From: Sphingomonas sp.
GTDB taxonomy: Bacteria; Pseudomonadota; Alphaproteobacteria; Sphingomonadales; Sphingomonadaceae
Reading direction: 5' to 3'
Length of the DNA stretch: 64,000 bases
NCBI RefSeq assembly: GCF_019746665.1
Contig: NZ_JAIERS010000006.1
Span: forward strand, 207,432-271,431
The translations under genes were made by a program, and so were the position numbers. Below, piece by piece: positions 27,221-36,535 of the stretch; the first letter of the stretch is position 1; each line of letters opens with the position of its first letter. A model generated the notes under the pieces. That model was not told where the DNA came from, searched no databases, and was given only the letters and a program-made list of their open reading frames with translations.

Positions 27221-27255
27221 TTGGTATGATGACCATATGAAATGACTGGACAGGG
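27221..27255 (+). promoter_or_regulatory. Probable GntR operator overlapping an extended -10, copy 2
   Basis: TTGGTATGATGACCATATGA (27221-27240) contains the inverted repeat TGGT-N6-ACCA and an extended -10 (TGGTATGAT). TGGACAGGG starts 26 bases from the beginning (27247-27255), as in copy 1 at 18523 where the distance is 24. It lies between the second FadR-type regulator and the TonB receptor gene. Confidence 0.62.
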
Positions 27256-27318
27256 GACACCGAAATTTTTACCCAGGTGGCGAACTGCCGAAAAAAGGCA
27301 GGATGTAGGGAGAGCCCC

Positions 27319-30003
27319 ATGATTAAAGTCGCCGCGCTCACATCGGCTGCCATCGGCGCGCTGATCCTCGGCACGAGCGCCGCCAACGCCCAGGCGCGAC
27401 CACAGGCCGGCAATGCCGAGGGCGCGGGCGCGCAATCGGACATCATCGTCACCGGCACGCGCGCGGCCATCAAGAGCGCGATCGACGACAAGCGCAATGC
27501 CGACCAGATCGTCGACTCGGTCGTCGCCGAGGACGTCAACAAGCTGCCGGACGCCAATGTCGCGGAAAGCCTGCAGCGCGTGCCCGGCGTGCAGCTTGAT
27601 CGCAACTTTGGCGAAGGCGCCCAGGTCAGCATTCGCGGCTTGTCGAACGTCCGCGTCGAACTCAACGGGCGCTCGAACCTGGGCATTTCGGTCGGCCCGA
27701 CGGGTTCGGACCCGTCCGGTCGCTCGACCGGCCTCGAGCAGCAATCCTCGACTTTGTTCAGCAAGCTGTCGGTCTACAAGACCCCGACCGCCGACCAGAT
27801 CGAAGGCGGGCTCGGCGGGTTCATCAGCATGACGACGCCCCGCCCGTTCGATTTCAAGAAACCCACCTTCGGCTATGCCGCCGAATACACCAACACCACC
27901 TTGGCGCGGAACCCAGATGGTTACAGCCTCGCTGGCTTTGCCGCGGCGAAGCTTGGCCGGATGTTCGGCATCGCGGCGAACATCGCCTATTCCGATCGCG
28001 AGATCGGCTCGTCGCAGTTCATTCGTGGCATCTGGAACACGGGCACGTCGACCGGCCTGCTGCGCGATTACAATGGCGACGGCCAATATGATTTCGTGCC
28101 GCAGGTGGCGCGCGCCGAATTCTACAACATCCGTCGCAAGCGCTTCGGGGCTGGTGGCACCGTGCAGTTCCGCCCCGCCGACAACCTGACCTTCTACGGC
28201 GACGCGCTCTACACCAGTCTCGAAACGCAGCGGCACATCGAATATCTGGCGATCCAGACCACGGATACCGGCGCCGCCGCGCCCACGCTCAGCAACGGCG
28301 TGACCGAGGGCAATTATGTCGTCGCGGGGACGCTGACCAACCAGCGCGTCCGCGTCGGTGGCGTCGAGCGCAACGAGCCGACGACATCGATCGTCGCTGG
28401 CGGCGGGGTGGAATGGAAGCCGGGGCGCTGGACCTTCAAGGTCGATGCGGGCGAGTCCATCGGCGATTACACATTTCGCCAGGATTTTCTCGAAGTCGCG
28501 TCGAACGGGTTGGTCGTCAACTACGACTATCGGACAGGTGACGTCCCGACCTTGACGCTGCCCACCACTTTCAATCCCACCTTGCGATCGTCATTTCCCA
28601 ATCGAACCAATAGCGCCGCGAACGACACGGTCGTGCGGACCCGCGAAACCGCGGTCCGGATGGACAATAGCTACCGCGTCGGCGGCTGGCTTGAATCGGT
28701 GCAGTTTGGTGGCCGCTATTCCCGGCTCACGTCGAGCTTCACCGATTATCAGGCGAAGCTGGGCTTCACCAATCCCAATATCGCGACCTTGCCGGACGCG
28801 TTTTTCATCCCGTCGAACAATCCCGGCTATCCGGGCGCGAACGGTACTTACCCAACCGTCTTCATCGTGCCTAACGTCTATGCGGACGGCACTGGCGATA
28901 GCTCGCTGCTGCTGTCCAACTTCCGGCCGACCCGGCCGCGCCCGGTCAACAGCTATTACATCGTCGAGAAGACCTACGCTTTTTATGGCCGCCTCAATCT
29001 GAAGGGCGAGATCCTGGGGCTCGGCTTCTCGGGCAATGTCGGGTTGCGCTGGGCGCGGACCAACTTCAGCGTCGACACCACCAGCGCGCTGACCGTGGCG
29101 GGGACGTCGACCGTCCGCGAGGTGCCGCGCACCGACGTCAACAATTACGACGAGTTCCTGCCGAGCGCCAACATCAAGTTCTCGGTCGCGCGGGATCTCG
29201 TGATCCGCCTCGCGGCATCGCGGGTGATGTCGCGCGCCAGGCTTCAGGATCTCGCGCCGCGCCTGTCGGTCAACGCGCCGCTGGGCACCGCGACGGGCGG
29301 CAACGCGGGGCTGCGCCCGACCACCGCCAACCAGGTCGACGCCGCGATCGAATATTACATCCCCGGCGGCGGCATCGCCTCGGCGACATTTTTCTTCAAG
29401 GACATCAAGGATCAGGTCGCGCGCACGACGGTGCTGGAGGTGATCCCGGGGTTCGAGAGCTTTGGCCCGTTGCAGCGGTCGATCCCGATCAATCTGGGGG
29501 CCGCGACCGTCACCGGCGTCGAACTCAATTACCAGCAGGCCTTCACGTTCCTGCCCGGGCTGCTGTCGGGGCTGGGGACGCAGCTCAACGCGACGTTGCT
29601 CGACACCTCGTCATCGGATGGGCAGCCGGTGCTCGGCCTGTCGAAGAGCACGTACAACGCAATCGTTTATTACGAGAAGGGGCCGTTCACCGCGCGCATC
29701 GCCTATAACTGGCGCAGCCGCAACGCGAGCGGGTTCACCACGACCAGCGCGCCCGTCGGCACCGCGATCGCGGGCGTCACAGCACGAACCGGGACGCTGC
29801 GGCCCAACTGGTTCGAGGCTGACGATCAAGTCGATGCATCGATCAGCGTGAAGGCGAGCAACGCGCTGACCTTCTACGCCTCGGTTACGAACCTGTTCTG
29901 GAAGGACTCGGGACGCCGCAACTACAACGAGGTCTATAACGCGGTGAATAGCTACGAGATTAGTGACCGGCAAATCCGGATCGGCGTACGCGGGAGATTT
30001 TGA
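27319..30003 (+). CDS. TonB-dependent receptor of the uronate locus (TonB_sacchar type)
   Basis: 894-residue outer-membrane receptor. The signal peptide covers about residues 1-25 (...ALILGTSAANAQA). A TonB-box-like segment SDIIVTGTRAAIKSAIDDKRNADQ opens the plug. VAEDVNKLPDANVAESLQRVPGVQ is the signature of the sugar-linked TonB receptor subfamily common in Caulobacter and sphingomonads. A long beta-barrel ends in GVRGRF. The ATG at 27319 has AGGGAGAG upstream; an earlier in-frame start would only add an unconserved stretch before the signal peptide. It is followed after 34 bases by the secreted lyase gene. It probably takes up oligouronides released outside the cell, inferred from context. 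Confidence 0.93.
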   Translation: MIKVAALTSAAIGALILGTSAANAQARPQAGNAEGAGAQSDIIVTGTRAAIKSAIDDKRNADQIVDSVVAEDVNKLPDANVAESLQRVPGVQLDRNFGEGAQVSIRGLSNVRVELNGRSNLGISVGPTGSDPSGRSTGLEQQSSTLFSKLSVYKTPTADQIEGGLGGFISMTTPRPFDFKKPTFGYAAEYTNTTLARNPDGYSLAGFAAAKLGRMFGIAANIAYSDREIGSSQFIRGIWNTGTSTGLLRDYNGDGQYDFVPQVARAEFYNIRRKRFGAGGTVQFRPADNLTFYGDALYTSLETQRHIEYLAIQTTDTGAAAPTLSNGVTEGNYVVAGTLTNQRVRVGGVERNEPTTSIVAGGGVEWKPGRWTFKVDAGESIGDYTFRQDFLEVASNGLVVNYDYRTGDVPTLTLPTTFNPTLRSSFPNRTNSAANDTVVRTRETAVRMDNSYRVGGWLESVQFGGRYSRLTSSFTDYQAKLGFTNPNIATLPDAFFIPSNNPGYPGANGTYPTVFIVPNVYADGTGDSSLLLSNFRPTRPRPVNSYYIVEKTYAFYGRLNLKGEILGLGFSGNVGLRWARTNFSVDTTSALTVAGTSTVREVPRTDVNNYDEFLPSANIKFSVARDLVIRLAASRVMSRARLQDLAPRLSVNAPLGTATGGNAGLRPTTANQVDAAIEYYIPGGGIASATFFFKDIKDQVARTTVLEVIPGFESFGPLQRSIPINLGAATVTGVELNYQQAFTFLPGLLSGLGTQLNATLLDTSSSDGQPVLGLSKSTYNAIVYYEKGPFTARIAYNWRSRNASGFTTTSAPVGTAIAGVTARTGTLRPNWFEADDQVDASISVKASNALTFYASVTNLFWKDSGRRNYNEVYNAVNSYEISDRQIRIGVRGRF

Positions 30004-30037
30004 TCGTAACTTGAAACATTGAAGAGGAGAAGGTGCG

Positions 30038-30883
30038 ATGGCAGTCGTTCGATCGATTCCAATGGTGGCCGCGCTCGTGGCCGCCAACGTCCTCGCGGCG
30101 CCCTGCGTCGCCCAAACCTATCGCACCGTAACGGCGGAGGCGGCGTCGATCGACGCCACCACGCACGACCTCAGTGAGAATGGACGGACGTTCAAGTTCA
30201 TCACCAAGGGCGATTATTCCCAGGTGTGGATCAGCCCGACCGTTGCCTGGAACGGCGGGCACAGCGTCGGCTTCGACATGCTGCCGACGAGCGGCACCGC
30301 CGCCGACGGATCGACCACGGACAAGGCCCAGTACCGGGTGATCTCGGGCAGCGAGACCAACGCGCTGGACTTCCTGCAGGATCGCTGCACCGGGTTCGCC
30401 GTTCGTCTAGAGACCAATTTCCAAACACCCGACCAGGCGGTGCAACTGTTCCAGTGGTGGCAGGGCTCACCCTTCTCCCCGCCGCTGGAGCTGCGCGTCA
30501 AGGCGGGATCGCTGAGCTGGGAGCTGGTTTACCGCAATGACCAGACCGGGCGCGGTCCGACCGCCGCGGTGTCGCTCGCCGAAGGTGGGATGAGCGTCGG
30601 CGCCTGGTATCGCTTCGTCGTGTGCACGCGGATGAGCTATTCTTCGGCGCTCGGGACGGGCAATGTGAAGCTCTGGCTGAACGGCACCCAATATGTCGAT
30701 CAGAACGGGATTTACGGCTACAACCCCAATGTCGATTTCCCTTATGCCGGCAGCACGTACCGATCCAACCCGAGGTTCGATCTGTTCTTCGGCCTCTATC
30801 GGCCGCGCCAGAACAAGCGCGCCAAGGCGTTCTTCGATCAGGTGCGGTTTGGCGTCACCTATGCCGACGTAAACCCGGGCTAG
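30038..30883 (+). CDS. Secreted polysaccharide lyase (heparin lyase I / glucuronan lyase-like jelly roll)
   Basis: 281-residue secreted protein with a signal peptide (about residues 1-26, ending CVAQT). The mature part is beta-rich and resembles the Polysacc_lyase (PF14099) jelly-roll fold shared by PL13 heparin lyase I and PL20 glucuronan lyase. Features are VQLFQWWQGSPFSPPLELRV, the strand LSWELVYRN, AWYRFVVCTRMSYSS, GNVKLWLNGTQYVDQ, and the C-terminal FFGLYRPRQNKRAKAFFDQVRFG. It ends close to the convergent hisF. It sits in the TonB receptor operon, upstream in function of GH105, KduI, KduD and KdgK. An endo-acting lyase on a glucuronate-containing polymer is the leading hypothesis; exact family and substrate are not proven. 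Confidence 0.72.
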   Translation: MAVVRSIPMVAALVAANVLAAPCVAQTYRTVTAEAASIDATTHDLSENGRTFKFITKGDYSQVWISPTVAWNGGHSVGFDMLPTSGTAADGSTTDKAQYRVISGSETNALDFLQDRCTGFAVRLETNFQTPDQAVQLFQWWQGSPFSPPLELRVKAGSLSWELVYRNDQTGRGPTAAVSLAEGGMSVGAWYRFVVCTRMSYSSALGTGNVKLWLNGTQYVDQNGIYGYNPNVDFPYAGSTYRSNPRFDLFFGLYRPRQNKRAKAFFDQVRFGVTYADVNPG

Positions 30884-30906
30884 GCGCGGAGTCGCGGGCC
30901 TGACCT

Positions 30907-30943
30907 GGCCCCACGCGAAACCAGCGACCTATCGCGTGGGGCC
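30907..30943. terminator. Perfect 11-bp hairpin at the lyase/hisF convergent junction
   Basis: GGCCCCACGCG (30907-30917) pairs perfectly with CGCGTGGGGCC (30933-30943) around a 15-base loop that includes the hisF stop codon. There is no T-run. Its place between two convergent 3' ends suggests a shared transcription or decay barrier. Confidence 0.45.
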
Positions 30944-31708
30944 GAGCGGCCGCCGGACCGGCACCCCGGCGGCGGCGAGCGCGGCATGGGCCTGGGCGAT
31001 GCTCGCCTCGCCAAAGTGGAAGATCGAGGCGGCGAGCACCGCGCTGGCCCCGCCTTCGACCACCCCCGCGACCAGATCGTCGAGCCCGCCCACCCCGCCC
31101 GAGGCGATCACCGGCACGCGCACCTGGCTGGCGATGGTGCGGGTGAGGGCGAGGTCATAGCCCCCGCGCGTCCCGTCACGGTCCATCGAGGTGACGAGCA
31201 GCTCGCCCGCGCCGAGCTCGGCGAGCCGTAGCGCATGGGCGACCGCGTCGACCCCGGTCGCCTTGCGCCCGCCATGGGTGAATACTTCCCAGCGACTCGG
31301 CGCGACCTGCCGCGCGTCGACCGAGGCGACGCAGCATTGGCTGCCGAACCGATCGGCGATTTCGGCCACCAGCTCGGGCCGGGCGACGGCGGCCGAGTTC
31401 ACCGCGACCTTGTCCGCGCCCGCGAGCAGCAGCGCGCGTGCATCGCTCGCCGACCGGACGCCACCGCCCACCGTCAGCGGCATGAAGCAGACTTCAGCGG
31501 TGCGCCGCACGACTTCCAGGATCGTGCCGCGCGCCTCGTGGCTGGCGGTGATGTCGAGGAAGCACAGCTCGTCCGCCCCGGCCGCGTCATAGGCGCGCGC
31601 CTGCTCGACCGGATCGCCCGCATCGCGCAGATCGACGAAGTTCACGCCCTTCACGACGCGACCATTCGCCACGTCCAGACAAGGAATGACGCGGGCGCGG
31701 ACGCTCAT
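30929..31708 (-). CDS. hisF: Imidazole glycerol phosphate synthase cyclase subunit HisF
   Basis: 259-residue TIM barrel that with HisH makes IGP and AICAR in histidine synthesis. Diagnostic segments are [19 protein letters not shown] with the catalytic Asp (CLD), [36 protein letters not shown] with the second catalytic Asp, and VIASGGVGG. It is the last gene of the minus-strand hisB-hisH-hisA-hisF set. A 142-base spacer holding a palindromic repeat separates it from hisA. No hisE or hisI follows; instead the convergent lyase of the uronate locus lies 45 bases beyond its stop. Confidence 0.97.
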   Translation of the reverse strand: MSVRARVIPCLDVANGRVVKGVNFVDLRDAGDPVEQARAYDAAGADELCFLDITASHEARGTILEVVRRTAEVCFMPLTVGGGVRSASDARALLLAGADKVAVNSAAVARPELVAEIADRFGSQCCVASVDARQVAPSRWEVFTHGGRKATGVDAVAHALRLAELGAGELLVTSMDRDGTRGGYDLALTRTIASQVRVPVIASGGVGGLDDLVAGVVEGGASAVLAASIFHFGEASIAQAHAALAAAGVPVRRPLGPTR

Positions 31709-31710
31709 AT

Positions 31711-31832
31711 CCTCTCCCCCTTGGGGTGGAGGGTGGCCGCGCGTGGCGGGGTCGGGTGAGCGGACGAGGCGCGAGCGCCGAACGCCCGGTCCATGCCCTC
31801 ACCCAAACCCTCTCCCGCGGGCGGGAGAGGGC
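31711..31832. repeat. GC-rich palindromic spacer between hisA and hisF
   Basis: Purine/pyrimidine-asymmetric block that starts CCTCTCCCCCTTGGGG and ends with the perfect hairpin CCCTCTCCCGC-GG-GCGGGAGAGGG (31808-31831). The internal pieces read GGGTCGGGTGAG and CCCTCACCC. The ends are mutually complementary, so the whole spacer can fold back. It lies inside the his gene set and has no coding potential. Confidence 0.6.
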
Positions 31833-31850
31833 TTATGGTCGCGCGCGCCC

Positions 31851-32585
31851 TCACGCCGCCCCCGCCACGCTCAGCGCCGCCGCCAGATCGAGCCGGCCAT
31901 CATACAGCGCGCGCCCGCAAATCACGCCCTCGATCCCGTCGCGGGCGTGCAGCGCGAGCATGTGAATGTCGGCGATGCCTTTCACCCCGCCGCTCGCGAT
32001 CACCGGAATTCGCACCGCGCGCGCCAGATCGACCGTCGCCTCCAGGTTCACCCCCCTCAGCAGTCCGTCGCGACCGACATCGGTGAACAGCAACGCCGCC
32101 ACCCCCGCATCCTCGAACCGGCGGGCGAGATCGACGACGCCGACGCTCGACACATCGGCCCAGCCGCGCGTCGCGACCATCCCGTCCTTCGCGTCCACCG
32201 CGACGACGATGCCGCCGGGAAAGTCGCGCGCGGCGCCGCGCACCAGTTCGGGGTCTTCCAGCGCGGCGGTGCCGATCACCACGCGCGAGACGCCCGCGTC
32301 GAACCAGCGCTCGATCGCGGCGCGGTTCCGAATGCCGCCGCCCAGCTGGACATGGCCGGGAAAGGCGGCGACGATCGCCCGCACCGCGTCGCCATTCACC
32401 GAGCCGCCGGCGAAGGCGCCGTCGAGATCGACGACATGGAGATGCCCGGCGCCGGCCTCGGCGAAGGCTTGGGCCTGGGCGGCGGGATCGTCGGCATAGA
32501 CCGTCGCGCGCGCCATGTCGCCCTCGGCGAGGCGGACGACCTGGCCGCCCTTCAGGTCGATCGCGGGGAAGATGATGAGGGACAT
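31851..32585 (-). CDS. hisA: Phosphoribosylformimino-AICAR ribotide isomerase HisA
   Basis: 244-residue TIM barrel catalysing the fourth step of histidine synthesis (ProFAR to PRFAR). It has the N-terminal IIFPAIDLKGGQVVRLAEGD with the catalytic Asp, HLHVVDLDGAFAG, VQLGGGIRN, LFTDVGRDGLLRGVN with the second catalytic Asp, and IPVIASGGV. The ATG at 32585 is the natural start; an in-frame extension upstream would run through the palindromic repeat and into hisH. It is flanked on both sides by palindromic spacers. Confidence 0.97.
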   Translation of the reverse strand: MSLIIFPAIDLKGGQVVRLAEGDMARATVYADDPAAQAQAFAEAGAGHLHVVDLDGAFAGGSVNGDAVRAIVAAFPGHVQLGGGIRNRAAIERWFDAGVSRVVIGTAALEDPELVRGAARDFPGGIVVAVDAKDGMVATRGWADVSSVGVVDLARRFEDAGVAALLFTDVGRDGLLRGVNLEATVDLARAVRIPVIASGGVKGIADIHMLALHARDGIEGVICGRALYDGRLDLAAALSVAGAA

Positions 32586-32590
32586 CACAA

Positions 32591-32724
32591 CCTCCCCAAG
32601 CTTGCTTGGGGAGGGGGACCGCCGGCGAAGCCGGTGGGGGAGGGGCTTTCCTGGTTGGCAGGGGGCGCGACCCCTCCACCATCTGCTTCGCAGCTGGTCC
32701 CCCTCCCCAGCTGCGCTAGGGAGG
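32591..32724. repeat. Palindromic intergenic element between hisH and hisA
   Basis: It begins with the perfect hairpin CCTCCCCAAG-CTTG-CTTGGGGAGG (32591-32614). GGACCGCCGGCGAAGCCGGTGGGGGAGGGG follows in two parts, and near the end is the complementary GGTCCCCCTCCCC with AGCTGCGCTAGGGAGG. CCTCCCC and GGGAGG frame the whole unit. It looks like a sphingomonad intergenic palindromic repeat and breaks what would otherwise be a continuous his operon. Confidence 0.65.
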
Positions 32725-32730
32725 ATCGCG

Positions 32731-33342
32731 TCACGGCCGCCATGCGAGGAACCTTTCGAGCAGCGCCAGCCCGTAACGCTGGCTCTTTTCGGGGTGGAAC
32801 TGCACCCCCAGCAGATTGTCGCGTCCGATCGCGGCGACCACCGGCCCGCCATGCGCGCTCGTCGCGAGCACGTCGCCGCCCGTGAAGGCGTAGCTGTGGA
32901 GGAAATAGGCCTCGCCCGGCTCGATCAGCGGGTGGGCGCCAGCGGGAACAACATCGTTCCAGCCCATATGCGGCACCTTCGCCGCCGGATCGGCGGGAGC
33001 CATCAACGCGACATCGCCCGCGATCCAGCCGAGCCCCGGATGCTCGCCGAATTCCAGGCCGCGCGTCGCCATCAGTTGCATCCCCACGCAAATCCCGAGG
33101 AACGGGGCGCCGCCGCCGATCACCCGGCCGTTCAGCGCCTCGATCATCCCCGGCACCGCGCGCAAGGCGCTCGCGCAGGCGCCGAACGCGCCGACGCCCG
33201 GCAGCACGACCCGTTCGGCGCGCGCGACTTCCTCTGCATCGGCCGTGACGCGCACGTCACCGGCCCCCGCCGCCTTCAGCGCGTTGTGGACCGAGTGGAG
33301 GTTGCCCGCGCCATAATCGATCAGTGCGACCGCGCCGCTCAC
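32731..33342 (-). CDS. hisH: Imidazole glycerol phosphate synthase glutaminase subunit HisH
   Basis: 203-residue class I glutamine amidotransferase that supplies ammonia to HisF. The triad is visible: Cys85 (FLGICVGMQ), His183 and Glu185 ([10 protein letters not shown]). The N-terminus [18 protein letters not shown] is typical. The ATG at 33342 overlaps the hisB stop by 4 bases (ATGA), giving coupled translation, while a palindromic element separates it from hisA. Confidence 0.97.
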   Translation of the reverse strand: MSGAVALIDYGAGNLHSVHNALKAAGAGDVRVTADAEEVARAERVVLPGVGAFGACASALRAVPGMIEALNGRVIGGGAPFLGICVGMQLMATRGLEFGEHPGLGWIAGDVALMAPADPAAKVPHMGWNDVVPAGAHPLIEPGEAYFLHSYAFTGGDVLATSAHGGPVVAAIGRDNLLGVQFHPEKSQRYGLALLERFLAWRP

Positions 33343-33926
33343 AGCACGCCTTTGGTCGAGGGCACGGCGCCGCCCTTGCGCGGATCGATCTCGATCGCCT
33401 GGCGCAGCGCGCGGGCGAGGCCCTTATAGGCACTTTCGATGATGTGGTGGTTGTTCTCGCCGTAGAGCGTCTCGACATGGAGCGTGATGCCGGCGGTTTG
33501 CGCGAAGCTGTGGAACCAGTGCTTGAACAGCTCGGTATCCATCTCGCCCAGGCGCGGCTGGCTGAATTCGGTCTTCCAGACGAGATAGGGGCGCCCCGAA
33601 ATGTCGAGCGCGACGCGGGTCAACACCTCGTCCATCGGCGAGAGCGCGTCGCCATAACGGCGGATGCCGGCCTTGTCGCCGAGCGCCTGGGCGAGCGCGC
33701 CGCCGAGCGCGAGCGCCGAATCCTCGGTTGTATGGTGCTGATCGATGTGCAGGTCGCCCTGCACCGTCAGGGTGATGTCGATCAGCGCGTGGCGCGATAA
33801 CTGCTCGATCATGTGATCGAGAAAGCCGATCCCGGTCGCGATCTGGTAACGGCCAGTGCCGTCGAGGTTGAGCTCGACCTCGATCCGGGTCTCGGCGGTG
33901 TTGCGGGTGAGGTGGGCGGTACGCAT
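33339..33926 (-). CDS. hisB: Imidazoleglycerol-phosphate dehydratase HisB
   Basis: 195-residue monofunctional dehydratase (no phosphatase domain) for the sixth step of histidine synthesis. Manganese-binding signatures are present: [25 protein letters not shown] and [21 protein letters not shown]. The ATG at 33926 gives the usual N-terminus [16 protein letters not shown]. It leads the hisB-hisH-hisA-hisF set and is divergent from sspB with a 74-base gap that must hold both promoters. Confidence 0.97.
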   Translation of the reverse strand: MRTAHLTRNTAETRIEVELNLDGTGRYQIATGIGFLDHMIEQLSRHALIDITLTVQGDLHIDQHHTTEDSALALGGALAQALGDKAGIRRYGDALSPMDEVLTRVALDISGRPYLVWKTEFSQPRLGEMDTELFKHWFHSFAQTAGITLHVETLYGENNHHIIESAYKGLARALRQAIEIDPRKGGAVPSTKGVL

Positions 33927-34000
33927 CGCGCGCTCTCCATAACGTGTACGCCGCGACGCGCAATCTTGACCCGGCGCCGCCACGCGCTAACCCTGCCAGC

Positions 34001-34474
34001 ATGAGCGAGCATCTGCCCGACAGCCTGATTCCCTATGACGAGATCGTGCAGGAAGCCCTGCGCGCGGTGGTCGGCCGGGTTCTCGGCTCGGTCGTGGCGG
34101 CGAACGGCACGCTGCCGGGCGAGCATCATTTCTATATCACCTTCAAGACCCAGGCTCCCGGGGTCGACATTCCGCAACGGCTGATCGAGCGTTTCCCGGA
34201 TGAAATGACGATCGTGCTGCAGAACCGTTTCTGGGATTTGCGGGTGGACGAGGGGCGCTTTTCGGTCGGGCTCAGCTTCAACCAGGTGCCGGCGAAGCTC
34301 AACATTCCTTATTCGGCGATCACCGGCTTCCACGATCCCGCGGTAAATTTCGAGCTGCGCTTCCAGGCCCAGGAAGGCCCCGACGAACCCGAACCCCACG
34401 ACGCCGCCGAAAACGACCAGCCCCCGCGCGAGGGATCAAACGTCGTGTCGGTCGACTTCAAGCGGAAGAAATAG
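34001..34474 (+). CDS. sspB: ClpXP adaptor SspB (alphaproteobacterial type)
   Basis: 157-residue adaptor that binds ssrA-tagged proteins and delivers them to ClpXP. The core substrate-binding domain (about residues 8-120) shows DSLIPYDEIVQEALRAVVGRVL, HHFYITFKT, PGVDIPQRL and FSVGLSFNQVPAKLNIPYSAITGF. A disordered acidic tail ends in the ClpX-binding module SNVVSVDFKRKK. This is the SspB-alpha form known from Caulobacter. The ATG at 34001 is the natural start. It is divergent from hisB and followed by fumC. Confidence 0.93.
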   Translation: MSEHLPDSLIPYDEIVQEALRAVVGRVLGSVVAANGTLPGEHHFYITFKTQAPGVDIPQRLIERFPDEMTIVLQNRFWDLRVDEGRFSVGLSFNQVPAKLNIPYSAITGFHDPAVNFELRFQAQEGPDEPEPHDAAENDQPPREGSNVVSVDFKRKK

Positions 34475-34570
34475 GGAGCAAGGCGCGCGCCGCGCGCCGG
34501 TTGTGTCGGCAATGCGAACCACCAGCCGGCGCGGGATTTACGCCCGCGACGGGGCCAGGAGACCAAGCCG

Positions 34571-35953
<1,383 letters not shown>

Positions 35954-36087
35954 GCGTGATTTCGGAAATGCGCCGAAGGCACCTTGCGCGGTGCCCGCCG
36001 CCGCGCGCCGACCGCGTCGCCCCGGTTGCGCCATCGAAACGGATCGCGCAAAAGGGCGCGAGTCCCGCCTAGCCCCCGAGGTATCGC

Positions 36088-36423
36088 ATGAAGCTGATCG
36101 TTTGCGCCGCGTTGTTTTCGCTTTCCGCCGCGCCCGCCCTGGCCCAGCAAGCGCCCGCGCCGGCGCCCGCCCCTGCCAGCGGCGACGCGGCGGCGCCCGC
36201 GACCGCCGGCGCTCTGACGCTTGACACCCCGATCGAAACGCTGGTCGCCAACCCCAAGGCCAAGGCGGCGCTCGATCAGGTGCTGCAGACCGACATCACC
36301 GCCAACCCTTTCTACGACCAGATCAAGGCAATGAGCTTCAACCAGGTCCAGCCGCTCTCCAATGGGCAGCTGAGCGACGAACTGCTGAAGAAGATCGGCG
36401 AGGCGCTCGCCGCGATCAAATAA
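36088..36423 (+). CDS. Small secreted protein of unknown function
   Basis: 111-residue protein with a clear signal peptide (about residues 1-19, SAAPALA before QQAP). An Ala/Pro-rich linker follows (about 20-45), then a compact helical C-terminal part (TPIETLVANPKAKAALDQVL ... GQLSDELLKKIGEALAAIK). There are no cysteines in the mature part, so no disulfides or lipobox there. I do not recognise a family. It sits between fumC and uvrC on the same strand; similar small exported proteins occur beside uvrC in sphingomonads, but I cannot name a function. Confidence 0.75.
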   Translation: MKLIVCAALFSLSAAPALAQQAPAPAPAPASGDAAAPATAGALTLDTPIETLVANPKAKAALDQVLQTDITANPFYDQIKAMSFNQVQPLSNGQLSDELLKKIGEALAAIK

Positions 36424-36535
36424 GCGGCGCGGCGTTTCGTCCGGCATCGCCTGGGGGAATGAACGACCGGACGGGCCGCGCTTGCCCGACGGCGCGTCCT
36501 TGCCTCCCCCCGTCGCCCGGCCTACCTCGCCGCTG

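Noticed and set aside
26467..28236. 589-residue version of the second FadR-type regulator
   Set aside because: The extra N-terminal 358 residues are antisense to the TonB receptor gene and unlike any domain; the ATG at 27162 begins the HTH domain.
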